From Pterobdella sp. o SKG-2022 (taxonomy: Eukaryota; Annelida; Clitellata; Hirudinida; Piscicolidae), in NCBI GenBank assembly GCA_964035795.1, contig OZ038320.1:7037164-7101163 (forward strand): DNA of 64,000 bases, in the 5' to 3' direction. The notes under the pieces are model-generated. The model did no database searches and was not told the origin of the DNA. It saw only the letters and a list, made by a program, of their open reading frames with translations. Below, one piece after another: positions 53,554 to 64,000 of the stretch. The translations under genes were made by a program, and so were the position numbers. Every line of letters starts with the position of its first letter. The stretch's first letter is position 1.

Positions 53554-56500
53554 TCAATTCATATCATCACATTTAGAATCATAACCATTAGCTTCATGAT
53601 CCCCATTCAAATGCTTGGAACTTCTCGCCTGGTTGCCAAAATTGTGTTTACCCATAGCATCCTTTGAAGCGCCATTATTAAAAGTAAAAGTAGAAGTATT
53701 AATGTTAGGATTGCTATTAAAATTGAGGACGTTAGGAGTCTCAGAGTGTTTGGAATGCTGAATAAGATCTGAATAAACTCTCGATGGGTGGCCTCGAGGT
53801 CTCACTGGCACTGAAGATATGTCCATCAAACCTTCTGTGCGGTGGTTGATATTCTAACCAATCAATCGATGAATCACTAAGATGAAAATTAACTTTTAAA
53901 GTCCTTGTTTCCCAGATCAGTTGGGTGGACATTAATAAGCGAATAAATAACGTATGTCGATTTAGTAAGATAGAAATAATATATTTATTTTACATAAAAA
54001 ATTGAAACTTGAAAGAAATAAATGCATAAATAATTAAGCCGTTTTAAAGGTAAACAGAAGATGTTTAAATTGGTCATTAATAAACTAGTAAGAATATTTA
54101 CCATCATTATGAGAATGAATAAACTGAGAAATAGCTTAAATATTTTTAAGCATAAACCTTCCTTAGCCAGTTTTTTAAGTTCCTTTCGTTTGTTAGCAAA
54201 CCAATTGGAGATTATTTGTGTGGTGACTTTTTCTCGCTCGGTCAGTTCTCTACCCGCTGTTGTATTCGTAATATAGAGAATTTATATGCTAGCATGGAAA
54301 CGGACGCAAAACGATGATGATGATGATGATGTTTCATTGATTAAGATAAATACAATTAAACTTTGAAAAACATCAATTGAGGATTCATACATTTATTTAA
54401 AAAAAAAGCTATAATTTTTGATAAGTATAGCCTTATCATAAAACATTAGCAATGAAAGCTAAATCATAGCTTGCTGTCTTTTACCTAGAGAAAAACATAG
54501 AAAGCAACAAAAAAATTTAATCTTATTGTTGTTTTCAAGCAAAAAAAAAACGAACAGAAAAACACAGACCGGTGTTTTGAGTGACTAGGTTGCATGACTG
54601 AGCAATTTTCTCCCTGGTCTCATAGGAAGGGTAGTTGTTGTCGTGGAAGTACTTCTCAAGGATCTCCAAATGACCAGCTCTAAATACAAACCTGGTTATG
54701 GAAAAATTTAGACCACGTTGTATTGGGTGTATTCATGGCGTTATGGTTGGATGCTGCATAATTATATGCATAAAACAATATGCCATATACTTCAAGTTTC
54801 ATAAGGGAAAATACCATAAAATAATCTAATTATTTTGTAAATAATTAGCCTCAAAATTATGAATCCTAAAAACACGAAAATATTTGAATTTTTTATTTTA
54901 ATTTTATTTATTTTTTATTTGTTTTTTTTTTATATTCAAATATTTTCGTGTTGTTATGATCCATAATCAGTAGTTAATAGTAGAGTTATAACTAATTAAC
55001 TCTTAAATTCTCTCATAAAATTTTCTCCTACTCCCAATAATACACAATTCATAATATTAACATATGAAAGATTGTTTGAGATCAATTACCACATTAAAAA
55101 CAAAGCTTACCATCAAGCTACACCATACAAAACAACCATATTGCTACATAAAATCTTCACTGACCTTTCTCTACGTGGAAAGGCAGAATCTGCAGTGAAG
55201 TCTAGTTGTTCCAGACTGGCTGGCCGTTTGGAGCTGTTCATGAGGTGTTGAGCCGCATTCACTGCATATGCTGCCGGTGGAGTTTATCAAGTGTTTTTTC
55301 ATGTCGTGCATGCTAAGGCACTATGAAAGAGTTTGTTTAGTTAACTAACTTTTTTTTATACTCTTCATTTTATAGCACTTGAAAAAAAAGACCTAAAAAT
55401 TTTTAAATTTACTGAAATACCTTTTAAACGAGGAATTAAGTATTGATAGAAAAATTAGTTTTGTATTGCAAAATTAAAAACACATCTATTTCTAAATGTA
55501 AAACACATCTATTTTTAAATGTAAAACACATCTATTTCTAATTTGTAAAAAAAATTCAAAATTCAAAAACAAAAGCTTAAAAAAATAGTGTTCAATCCAT
55601 AAACATAATAATTAATAAAACGTCAAACCCCAATGAAAATGAAATTATAAAGGCGACAATGATAATATAATCAATAAAACAAAAACACATTAAATTAACC
55701 ACCAACCAATAGAAGCAGGGTTACGCCTGTACACCAGATACCACTTCTGGATGGATCTTCTACTCCTTACTGACATGTCGTATATATCCCCTTTCATATA
55801 CCTACTGACATATGATTGGCAGATCCCTGTGGTTGTGAATGAAGTAGTAGAAAAGTCTAATTACAATTGTGTGATGAATGAACAGTATGATTGGTAAGAA
55901 GTTGTGTCCGTTTATCATTATTTTTATTAATTATTAATCCAATTAGATTATGCATGTCTCAGTAACTGGAGTTAACAGGAGTCAGCCTAGGTTATTGATA
56001 CTATATTAGAGTAATTTATCAAAAAGGCTATTTTATTTGGAAAAAATTTTTATAGACTGCCAGCCCAAGCTAACATCCAACTTGAAATTATCAATTTCAA
56101 GATTCGCTATTCCCATACTTAGGCAGTTTGCATAACAAAAATGCTGATATAATCAATAGATCTTTTATATTAAAAATTTTTTATTGATATATTCATATAG
56201 TAAATTTTACAATATTCAATTAGCCATCAACATACCAGCCAAAGTGGCTATCTGCTGTTGCTTGATGTTGTGTTTGCTGGCAAATTGCCTGATCTCTTCA
56301 CAACATGTTACCTCACCTTGGCTGTGAAGAATATCTTAAAAGGTAATTTAATTTGAAAAATTTATTCAAAATTTTTTGGCTATATTCTTTTTTAAATTTG
56401 TAATTAAAATCATTTGAAATAATGATCTTAGTAAGATTATTTTAAATTATCTTCAAAATTTTATTAAATATAATATGCATACAGAAAATATATTTTGTTC

Positions 56501-57220
56501 TAGGCTGATCAAAACTCATCTCCAAGTCACATATACACAATGAAGAGAGATACAGTGCAAAATGTCATAGTTAACAATTATAAAACTTCAAAAAATACAT
56601 GAGCAATCTCAAAATAGGATTCATACTTGATGAAATCATTGAATTCATTATTGTCTACATCAAGATCATTGTTATTGCTTATGATTTCTGTGTTGGCACT
56701 GATGAAGTTATTTGTGGTATTTTCAATCTTTTTTGTGATATCGAGCTGTTCTTTTGGTTTTTTACTTTCAGTTGTGTTTTCATTGATAGGAATGTCATTT
56801 ATTGGTTTGTGGACTGCTGGAGTGACTACTATTTCTTGAGAAAGCTTGATTCCGTTATTATTATTGCATGTTTGAGGATTAGTTATGGTCAATAGATTGT
56901 TGCAAGTAATGTTGTTTAGAGATGAACTTGTGATTAGTGATTGGAAAGATGAAAGTTGAAATGCCTTTGAAATTTTGAGCAAACTTTAAAATATAATCAA
57001 ATTAATAATTTTAATAAATATTTAAACAAACAATGTGCGAATCATTAATATTCGAAAACACATTAATTACCAAAGATATGGGCAAATTGAAAGTATTTCC
57101 AAATTCTTTTTCACAAGCATCAAAAGAATCAAAAGCTGCTACAATGTCTTCTTTACTAAGCCCAGACTGTTTTAAACGTCTAACCATATCCAGTTGCTCT
57201 AAAGAAAACGACGCCATCAT
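53554..57220 (-). CDS. HMBOX1: HMBOX1-like atypical homeodomain protein
   Basis: HMBOX1 (HOT1) is a nuclear HNF-class homeodomain protein that binds telomeric repeats in vertebrates. Exon 1 (57220 to about 57071) holds FSLEQLDMVRRLKQSGLSKE, matching the N-terminal dimerisation-like helix of the family. A low-complexity Asn/Thr exon follows (about 56965-56625). Exons at about 56340-56235 (FASKHNIKQQQIATLAG) and 55865-55708 (YVSRYMKGDIYDMS, IQKWYLVYRRNP) form the POU-specific-like domain. The homeodomain spans three exons: RRERFVFRAGHLEILEKYF (about 55168 and 54690), NNYPSYETREKIAQSCN (about 54620), and ELTEREKVTTQIISNWFANK (about 54240-54180), with the family's enlarged loop. WFANKRKE is recognition helix 3. 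The last exon (about 53835-53554) is Ser/Asn-rich and ends CDDMN. Target in this animal unknown. Confidence 0.9.
54280..54335 (+). repeat. Retroelement tail with GAT repeat
   Basis: TGCTAGCATGGAAACGGACG followed by CAAAACGATGATGATGATG. It is the best preserved of at least four related tails in the window. Lies in an HMBOX1 intron. Confidence 0.6.
54345..54470. repeat. Dispersed repeat copy B
   Basis: Shares CAATTAAACTTT, AAGCTATAATTTTTGATAA and AGCCTTATCATAAAACATTA with 26425-26570, in the same order and similar spacing. Confidence 0.5.
54858..54967. repeat. Hairpin element in an HMBOX1 intron
   Basis: ATCCTAAAAACACGAAAATA and the TTTGAAT beyond it are mirrored by ATTCAAATATTTTCGTGTTG on the right, separated by a T-rich loop. 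One arm recurs near 41980-42025. Confidence 0.65.
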
Positions 57221-59171
57221 CTAAGCAATTAGTCAATTAAATGTATTTGATTAATCATTTATTAAGTATAAATCATATTTTAATTTTACTAAGTTTTAAA
57301 TAAAATTTTTTGAAAACTTATTAATCTTAAATCTTATTTTTAGAAGAAAAGTTAATTTATTTAATATATTACCCAACTGAGCTTCAGCACCAAGACAATA
57401 CGATTGGAGATGCGCTTTATTTTCATATCTAAGGAAAACTGACAATGACTTCATGATAATCGAAAAAATATTAAACTTTGTAAAACTATTGTATTTTTGC
57501 ATTTCCATCTTATAACACAGCTTCCAATAATTGAAGATCAGTTTTTTCATAAAAGGAAAAAAATTAAAATTAATGAATCACCGAATAGCTGAATTTTTGC
57601 TGATACTTTAAAAAAAAGCATTTTAAGATTTCTTTTCTTCATTTACAGTTGTTTTTCAAAAATCTAAACACCTAGAGATTACATTTTTTTGAGTTAGTCT
57701 AGTCTTGAAATAATAGGCCATGCTTTGATGTTATTTTAATACTGATTACAATCGCTTCTAACAAAAATCTTGGCACTCTTTTTTTGCCATTAACTGATCT
57801 TTTTTATCCTCATGTTACGCCGTATAGTCTAGAAGCATGCCTTATCTTCCTCATCAGGCTGTTAGTGTAGGCTCTAGGATATTTTTTTCCGCATATCAAA
57901 AACTTGTTCTAAGAACCTAGTCTGATGAGAGCAGACCTTGACGAGATAAAGTTAGTAATCCTAAAAGATTACTGGAAGACAGGAAAAGGTCGTTTAGATT
58001 TTTACCCTGAAAGGGTAGCAGCCCCATCAGCTAGCAGGCCTAAACGCTAGGACGCTAAATGCCCTTTAAGGTCTTGCCTTGGTTAGGTGCCTTTTAATGT
58101 CAGGCTCGTAACTAGTTTGTAGCATTGCAGAATGGTCATATTAACATGCTTTCCTTTTCTTTTAATTTTGATGTCTTTTACTCACATGTTTTCATTCTAG
58201 CATCTATTTTTCTGCGCTTTTTTTAAGTTCTAAAAAACTTTTTTTTTTCGTTTTGTACCCTTCCTATTAGAATACACGTAAAATTGTTGTAATTAACTAT
58301 ATGTTGTATAAAATTTTGGTTCAAATTTTACAGGGTTTAATGCTTATATTCCATTCATAACATGTTCCTTCGAAATCGAATTTATTGGCTTATTAAAAAA
58401 TTTTTTTGATTTAGGATATATTTATGTAGAAAATAAGTATCGTAATAAACGAAGCTTTTCTTGAATAATAATTACGTGGAAAGTATCATTTCAGAAATAA
58501 ATAGTGTCAAGTAAATGAAGAGGTGTATAAATGAAGAAATACCGTCAAAAACATTAACTAGAATAATTAAAAAAAAGAAAAGAAATGTGGAGGCAGGATG
58601 GAATAAGGGCGGCATTTTCAGGGACGATTGCAAGAGAAACTTTTTGGTGAAACCAAACTGCCTTTGTCACCTCAACTAGTCTTTTAATCTTTAAATTGGC
58701 AATAGAGGGCTTGCAACAATTCGTTGTATCGTTCAAATAAAATAAAATATTCAAAGGATAGTTTTTCATTAATATTTTTTTGGTTGTTAAAATAAGAAAG
58801 GTTTTCAGTCTCTTTAGCATACAAGTTTCCATTCATTTTTTTTTATTAGTTTCACGATTTTTTTTGGTTAGTTTAACTCATAGAAAAAAATTGCAAATTG
58901 ACACTCAAAAACCCAAGGTTCAAGCTTACACAGTTTTCAAGTATTTCAAAAAGCAAAATCGTTATGACAGATAATTCTTATGTAATATAATTTCTTGTTG
59001 TTGCATAGGTTAAATAGACTTTATTTCAATCCTGTTTTTGAGACAACTTTCTTTTCTGCCTCATGGAATTTTTTTCAGAAGTAGATGGGAGCGTCCTGTT
59101 TTCTAATGTTTGTATAATCATGCATACAAATAATCTAGTATAGATGAAAAATTATATTCTGTTAATATTGG
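57221..59171. other. Intergenic, no firm gene
   Basis: Two minus-strand open frames (57296-57550 and 58554-58832) have no recognisable domain and I do not call them. A GC-richer block at 57840-58140 stands out from its flanks and may be a repeat copy. No tRNA or rRNA signature found. Confidence 0.5.
57840..58140. repeat. GC-richer block, possible repeat or SINE-like copy
   Basis: Contains CCTCATCAGGCTGTTAGTG, the inverted match CCTAGTCTGATGAG, a local GTAATCC...GATTAC hairpin, and GGTAGCAGCCCCATCAGC. The composition differs sharply from the flanks. No open frame of note and no family recognised. Confidence 0.3.
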
Positions 59172-61946
59172 CTAACCCTTCTTAGCAATGACACTAGGTC
59201 TCATAGGGTGTCTTGTGACCTCCTTAGGGGGCTCTGTCGGCACTGTAGTCCATGTTGTTTAATTTTGTGGCCAATAACCTTACATTGATATAACAAATAA
59301 AATAAACACTGAAACAGTTCCAAGCCATACATCAATTAAATTTAAAAAGCATAAGTTTTCTACTTATTAAATCATAGGATAAAGCTAAGTTTTAATAAGT
59401 TTTAACAGTTTAAAAAAAATTAACGTAATTATTGATAAAATTCATGATGTTCATAATTTTTATTACAAAACAAACCTTTGGGCTTGTCATTGCACCTTAT
59501 CACTGGATCTTCTCCTGCTACCCCACTGACATCGCAGTCCTTTTCACCACACAACTCCTGAGATTTCGTTTCATTTCGGTTATTTATATGCTTGTTATGC
59601 TTATTTTAAGTATGAGGTAATCCAAATTCTGTTTATAAAATCTAAGTCTTTGTGGTTGTGTATGGGAAATTTTGGTAAAAATTATGGAAAATATTATAAG
59701 GTCTATCAAATTTTTTAATTATCGATTGCTTTAACAATTTTCTAGTGATGAAAAAAATTAAAAAAAAAACAAAACGATTTAAAAATTATATAAAATTAGA
59801 CATGAATGTAACCCAAGCAGTATTTTTTTTGAAAAGCGAAGCTTGTTGAAAACTAAATCATACATACAAATGAGAATTTAAGGGCAAAAAATATGCTACT
59901 AATTCTCAAAAAAAGCGGTTCAAAATTTATTCTATAAGCGAAAATAATTTTAGTATTTCATCATCATGTATGGTAGGTCAAATACCTGGCATTTATCAGC
60001 ACAGTAGCACGCACTACACCCATTGATGTCCTTTCTGTATCCTCCCTTACATTGTGTATTACAGTCTTTCAAGCCTCTACATCTGTTGACTGATTTTGAT
60101 TTTTATGAGTTTATTCTGAGTTTAGATAAACATCAAAAAAAAAGTTTAATGGCTATCTTTTTTAAAAATTTTATAAATAATCACTAACAAGATCGGCATT
60201 TGGCAGTTTTCAATTTGCAGTTCTCAAAAGTGCATTTAATATCTTCTAACACACACGATTCATCTTTTTTGCACAAATCATACTGCAAGAAGTTGAATTT
60301 TCATTCACAAAAACTAAATAGAATAGATCAAAAAATGATTAAATAAAAATATAGAATGAGAGTTGAAGAAGTTAATGAGACATAGTTTGAACAGCAAAAC
60401 TTAAATCTCTTAAAACTTTTTTTTTCAACTAAAAATAAATTTAATAATCAAAAAATGGATAATTTCTGACGTGACGTGGGCAAACTAGGAGCTCATGGGG
60501 GCAGTAGCATCCATCGGGACCCATCTCATCTCTCATGTATGAGCCAGCTCTTTTGATTGGGGGGTTGCTTGTGCAGTTGCTGCATTCTGGTTTGTATTTA
60601 GTGTTTTATGTTGTCCCTATAAGTAAAACCCATTGTGAGATATTTCAATGGTTTTTTGATATATATTGTGTGTATATTTTTTTTAAAATAAGTAGGTTTA
60701 TTTCAAAATCTCGCGTTCAATAGAATGGAATCTCGCCCCCATATTTCGGCATGGAACTTGAAACCATAACTTTTTGTGATTTCAAAATAGATTCAACATC
60801 TTTGTAAATTGTTGGCGTGGAGTAAAACTATAAACTATAAACAACTATAATGATGTTCATAGGGGCAAACGTCTGAATTTGGTACTGAATGCTTTTTTTA
60901 AATAATAAATTTTCATTTTAAACTTTTTCAAACCTTATTTTTTATGCCATTTAATCATTAAAAAAAAATCAATAAAAAATTTAACTCAAAAACACTCAGT
61001 ATTCAAATTTAAAATTTTTGCCTTCATTCAAATCGGCTACCTGTCTCCCAAAGATGCAAGTTTAAATTACTTTGGCTCATTGCCTGCATTCTCAAGCTTG
61101 AACAACCTGCTTATCTTTTTGATCTTTTGTCTATCAGACACACACGTCAACCACTCAGATCCTTGCATTCTGGTCTCCAGCTTAATCAACCTGTTTCTTC
61201 AAGCTTGTTTACTAGTCGCTCTTTCTCTCACCAGGCTCCACGTCTGTGGAATTCACTTCCTTCTAACTTGCGCTCATCGCCTTCTCTCATGAACTTTCGC
61301 AAACTTTTGAAAACTTACTTATACCATAAACATCCCCAGTCATAATCTCTTACAAACCTTGAGCGCCTCTGAAGCAATCTTGAATTGATAACTGTGCGCC
61401 ATAAAAATCTTAATAATAATAATTATATTTGTAAACTTTTTTGTTTTAAATCTTATAGTCTTCATAACTCTAGTTTTTACACGTCTATTCGCAGTCATTA
61501 TTATATTCTCCACTTATTAAACACTGTTTTAGCTTTTGTATCATATGACGAGATAACTATCAGTATAGATAATAGAAAGATAACCTCCATTATTAAGATA
61601 GCAAACATTTCTTAAGTTTCAGTTAATTATAGCTATTTCCCAAGGCAAAATTCATGCTTAATGTATAAAAATATGATTTCCAATAACTAAAAATGTAAAT
61701 AATTTTTTGCTATTCAAAAAGCGATTTTATCAAACACTTTTATTAACTGAATAATAAAACGAAGCTTGAACTCACATTATCAAGCATACAAACTTCTTAA
61801 TTTTTACTATTCAAACTTTTTCTAACTAAAGTTAGATATACTTCGAAGTTATCGTTGAAAGGTTTCAATTTGTTTCACTCACTGAATCTAGCGCTCGAGA
61901 TGGCCTCTAAATGCAGAAAAAGCAAAACTAGAATGAATTTCAACAT
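59172..61946 (-). CDS. Small secreted Cys-rich protein, antistasin-like
   Basis: Exons in phase on the minus strand: 61946-61883 (signal peptide MLKFILVLLFLHLEAISS), about 60585-60480 (CSNCTSNPP, GPDGCYCPHELLVCP), about 60287-60190 (CKKDESCVLEDIKC), about 60093-59985 (CRGLKDCNTQCKGGYRKD then NGCSACYCADKC), about 59554-59476 (ELCGEKDCDVSG) and a Pro-rich end reading VPTEPPKEVTRHPMRPS, stop at 59172. The fourth exon fits the antistasin repeat, C...C..GY..D..GC..C.C, found in leech protease inhibitors and many invertebrate secreted proteins; the second exon is a weaker version. A protease-inhibitor role is possible but is inference. A LINE tail is inserted in intron 1. Confidence 0.7.
61025..61425 (+). 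mobile_element. 5'-truncated CR1-like LINE fragment
   Basis: Plus-strand reading from about 61115 gives LLSIRHTRQPLRSLHSGLQL and LWNSLPSNLRSSPSLMNFRK, aligning with the last 75 residues of the 2.4-kb ORF2, then a stop, a short 3' UTR and an AATAAT tail. The 3' UTR matches 9475-9620. It lies antisense in intron 1 of the antistasin-like gene. Confidence 0.88.
61735..61800. repeat. Half copy of the AAGCTTCGT hairpin element
   Basis: CAAACACTTTTATTAACTGA, ACGAAGCTTGAACTCACATT and ATCAAGCATACAAACTT follow the order of the left arm of the 25.9-kb element, but the second arm is absent. Confidence 0.65.
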
Positions 61947-62190
61947 TGTGTGGACAGTGTTGAAATAAAATTTTTCTATTTAAACAGAAAAAGCTAAGTA
62001 AATTTTGAGCATTTGATCGATTCAAAACATATTTGCCAATGTGTGGAATGTAAACTTGTTATTTATATTATTATTTTTTCAATCAATGAGATGAACTTCG
62101 CATTAAAAAATTTTTTAAATATCTTGATTAAAATATTTCAAAAAGTTTTTGGTTTTTTTTGAAGAACATACCCATCAAATGTACATATTG

Positions 62191-62895
62191 TTATAAAAAC
62201 TTTAACTTTTCGATAATTTCAAAACCATTTTTCCATGAAACAATTTGCGCTTTCACTTTTGAAGGATCGTTGGTCAGTACAAATTCCAAGTCATAAGACT
62301 TTCTAGCAAATATCAAATCATTTGATGAAAGGCGAAGGGAAGGACAATAATCATTGCGACCGTCACCAACATAAGCCACTTTCTTGTAACTAACACCTTC
62401 TTTTTGCTTTCGATTCATGAAGCTTTCTAGAACATATCCTTTACAGAGATTTGCATTGCTCAAAATACACCAATCTTGCCTATGGTGGTAATCAAGGCGA
62501 AGTACTTCACGGTGGTCGAAATCTCCATGATTGGTGAATAAGCCACTAAAATGATGCGTCAAATTATGATGTTTCAGAAAATGTTCGATAAAAAACCGAT
62601 TACTGTCGGAAATAATGATCAAGTCAGCGTTGAGATTAGAGACAAATTTTAATAAGTTCTCGAATCCTTCTGTAATTGATAAACTTTCGAGTATTGTGAG
62701 TATATCGTGTTTTTTGATTCCAGATGAATGCAAAACTTCGAAAATTTTGTTCATGTAGTCACATTGCGTTTCAAAGTCGGTTAGAAGGGGCAGGGCTGTG
62801 GGCTGGGGATGTAGCGTGATCATTGCTTCATCGGAGTCGTGGTTAATTATGGTCTGGTCAAAGTCAAAAGTTAGCAATAAATCCTTTTGAATCAT
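62191..62895 (-). CDS. PHOSPHO1/2: PHOSPHO1/2-type HAD phosphatase
   Basis: Intact single-exon gene of 234 residues, close to the usual family length. Motif I is FDFDQTI (residues 9-15; the first Asp is the nucleophile, the second the acid-base). Motif II is ISDSNRFFI (Ser in place for phosphate binding), and motif IV is VGDGRNDYCPSLRL, which binds magnesium and carries the family's NDxCP signature. PHOSPHO1 hydrolyses phosphocholine and phosphoethanolamine; PHOSPHO2 favours pyridoxal phosphate. Which one applies cannot be told here. It is cytosolic by lack of signal or TM. The start Met directly precedes the conserved core, so no N-terminal extension is expected. The lack of introns is unusual for this window. 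Confidence 0.94.
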   Translation of the reverse strand: MIQKDLLLTFDFDQTIINHDSDEAMITLHPQPTALPLLTDFETQCDYMNKIFEVLHSSGIKKHDILTILESLSITEGFENLLKFVSNLNADLIIISDSNRFFIEHFLKHHNLTHHFSGLFTNHGDFDHREVLRLDYHHRQDWCILSNANLCKGYVLESFMNRKQKEGVSYKKVAYVGDGRNDYCPSLRLSSNDLIFARKSYDLEFVLTNDPSKVKAQIVSWKNGFEIIEKLKFL

Positions 62896-63917
62896 GACTG
62901 TCGTGAACAGGTAACTTTATTTTGAGCTCTGATTTGACGAACAATACTGAAAGACTCTTCTTTACAAACCAACCTTTGTTAACATATGATTATGATAATT
63001 AGTTTGAAATTTAAACTAAACAAGAAACTTAGATAATATAAAGACACATTTAAAATTTAGATTTATTATTAAAAAAAGTTAAAAATGAATTTTAAAATAA
63101 CCAAATGGATAAAACCTTTTTCTGTATAAATATTTTCTTCACTTAATAGTCCACAGTATCAAGCTTTGTTCTCAACTAAGGTCTAGTGATTATAATACCG
63201 TCAAAATGCATCAGTAGTAAATATCAGTTATTTGCTTATTGAATTCTTTTACATAACCCATCTAAAAATATATATATCTTTTTTAAGCTTTTCAAACATC
63301 TTAATTTAGTTATTAAGTTTGTAAATGTTTGACCTCTGTAGTTTGAAAACTCAAATTTAACTCAGTATAAAGTTTTTATAAAATTAAAAAATTATTAAAA
63401 ACGAACATAAAAGTCAGGCTAAGAAGTTACTAAACTTTCCGTGAGGCTAGCTACATTATCAAGTACATGATAAACTAAGTTAGCTCACGAAAAGCTTCGA
63501 CCAGTAATTAAAATAAAGATTAGTGTTTGTTTTTAATGAATTTCTTTTTAGGCTGATCAAAGTCTATCACATTTTAAAATATTATACTGAAGTTATTGGC
63601 ACAATTTCTAATGATTAATATTTTCTAAAAAAACACTTCATGAACAAGAATTATTATTTAATTAATTGTTGCTTATTGTTTTGAATGGCTTTTTTTATTT
63701 CACCCCTACCAGAAATATTCAAATGTATATTTAAATACTATCATTTAAGTTATCTCATAAAAGTTAACTTCAAAAATAAAATAACAAACCAAATAAGTTC
63801 GATGGAATTTGATTATATTCATTGAAAAAATGAATATGATTTGATTCTATTGTCAAAAATAATTTTGTAACATCTTTTAAACATATATAAAATAAGAGGG
63901 GCAGAAAAACTAGTAAC
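62896..63917. other. Intergenic, upstream of PHOSPHO gene
   Basis: AT-rich. Contains a half hairpin-element copy at 63455-63500 (ATTATCAAGTACATGATAA, CTCACGAAAAGCTTCG). No gene seen. Confidence 0.5.
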
Positions 63918-64000
63918 TAGCAATATTTCGGACGTTCATTAAATGCAGCAGCTGTGGTAACATGAATATTCAAACAAAAGAGAAAGAAGAATGTAGATTT
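63918..64000 (+). other. Possible start of a Cys-rich exon at the window edge
   Basis: After TAACTAG the sequence stays open to the edge in the frame reading FIKCSSCGNMN and KEECRF. The CxxC start is like that of Ly6-type domains, but the stretch is too short to call. Confidence 0.2.

Noticed and set aside
55710..55900. Plus-strand open frame with hydrophobic residues (LLLLTDMSYISPFIYLL)
   Set aside because: It is the antisense of an HMBOX1 exon whose minus-strand reading matches the family's POU-specific-like domain.
57296..57550. 84-codon minus-strand frame (SVFLRYENKAHLQSYCLG)
   Set aside because: No family recognised and no in-phase neighbour exon found.
57840..57990. Hammerhead-ribozyme-like CTGATGA blocks on both strands
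   Set aside because: The stem II pairing and the following GAAA at the right distance are missing on either strand.
58554..58832. 92-codon minus-strand frame with several cysteines
   Set aside because: No matching exon on either side, no known Cys pattern; kept as unassigned.

Overview
This window comes from the nuclear genome of an AT-rich, intron-rich invertebrate animal. The evidence is many short phase-consistent exons with GT/AG borders, animal-specific families (insulin-receptor type receptor, BTB and THAP zinc-finger proteins, HMBOX1 homeodomain, tetraspanin, Ly6 and antistasin-like proteins), ciliary genes (NPHP4, FBF1), and animal-type LINEs and MITE-like hairpins. I cannot fix the phylum from sequence alone. 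The standard genetic code fits every gene.

Layout. 0.1-11.5 kb (+): the C-terminal two thirds of NPHP4, with a nearly complete non-LTR retrotransposon lying antisense in one intron and a second 3'-end fragment in another. 12.0-21.5 kb (+): a receptor with the insulin-receptor architecture (L1, shortened Cys-rich, L2, FnIII, TM, kinase) whose kinase domain has lost key catalytic residues, so it is a predicted pseudokinase. 21.8-27.7 kb (-): FBF1, a coiled-coil transition-fibre protein, tail to tail with the receptor. 28.5-36.6 kb (+): a PP2A B56 (PPP2R5) subunit, head to head with FBF1. 37.9-39.55 kb (-): a BTB zinc-finger factor. 39.8-45.5 kb (+): a THAP protein with ten C2H2 fingers, sharing a 218-bp divergent promoter with the BTB gene. 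45.9-46.7 kb (-): a Ly6/quiver-like, probably GPI-anchored protein. 48.8-52.5 kb (-): a tetraspanin with a decayed LINE in its last intron. 52.8-53.3 kb (+): a possible two-exon 54-residue protein. 53.55-57.2 kb (-): HMBOX1. 59.2-61.9 kb (-): a small secreted antistasin-like Cys-rich protein with a LINE tail in intron 1. 62.2-62.9 kb (-): an intronless PHOSPHO-type phosphatase.

Genes do not form operons. Two encode proteins of neighbouring ciliary-base structures (NPHP4 in the transition zone, FBF1 in the distal appendages) and flank the divergent receptor. Noncoding space is dominated by dispersed repeats: a hairpin family sharing the core TTACGAAAAGCTTCGT, two other hairpin types, LINE tails ending in TAA or GAT repeats, and a long CA microsatellite that abuts a PPP2R5 splice acceptor. 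The most unusual item is the insulin-receptor-like pseudokinase. Exon borders were worked out by eye and small exons may be missing.
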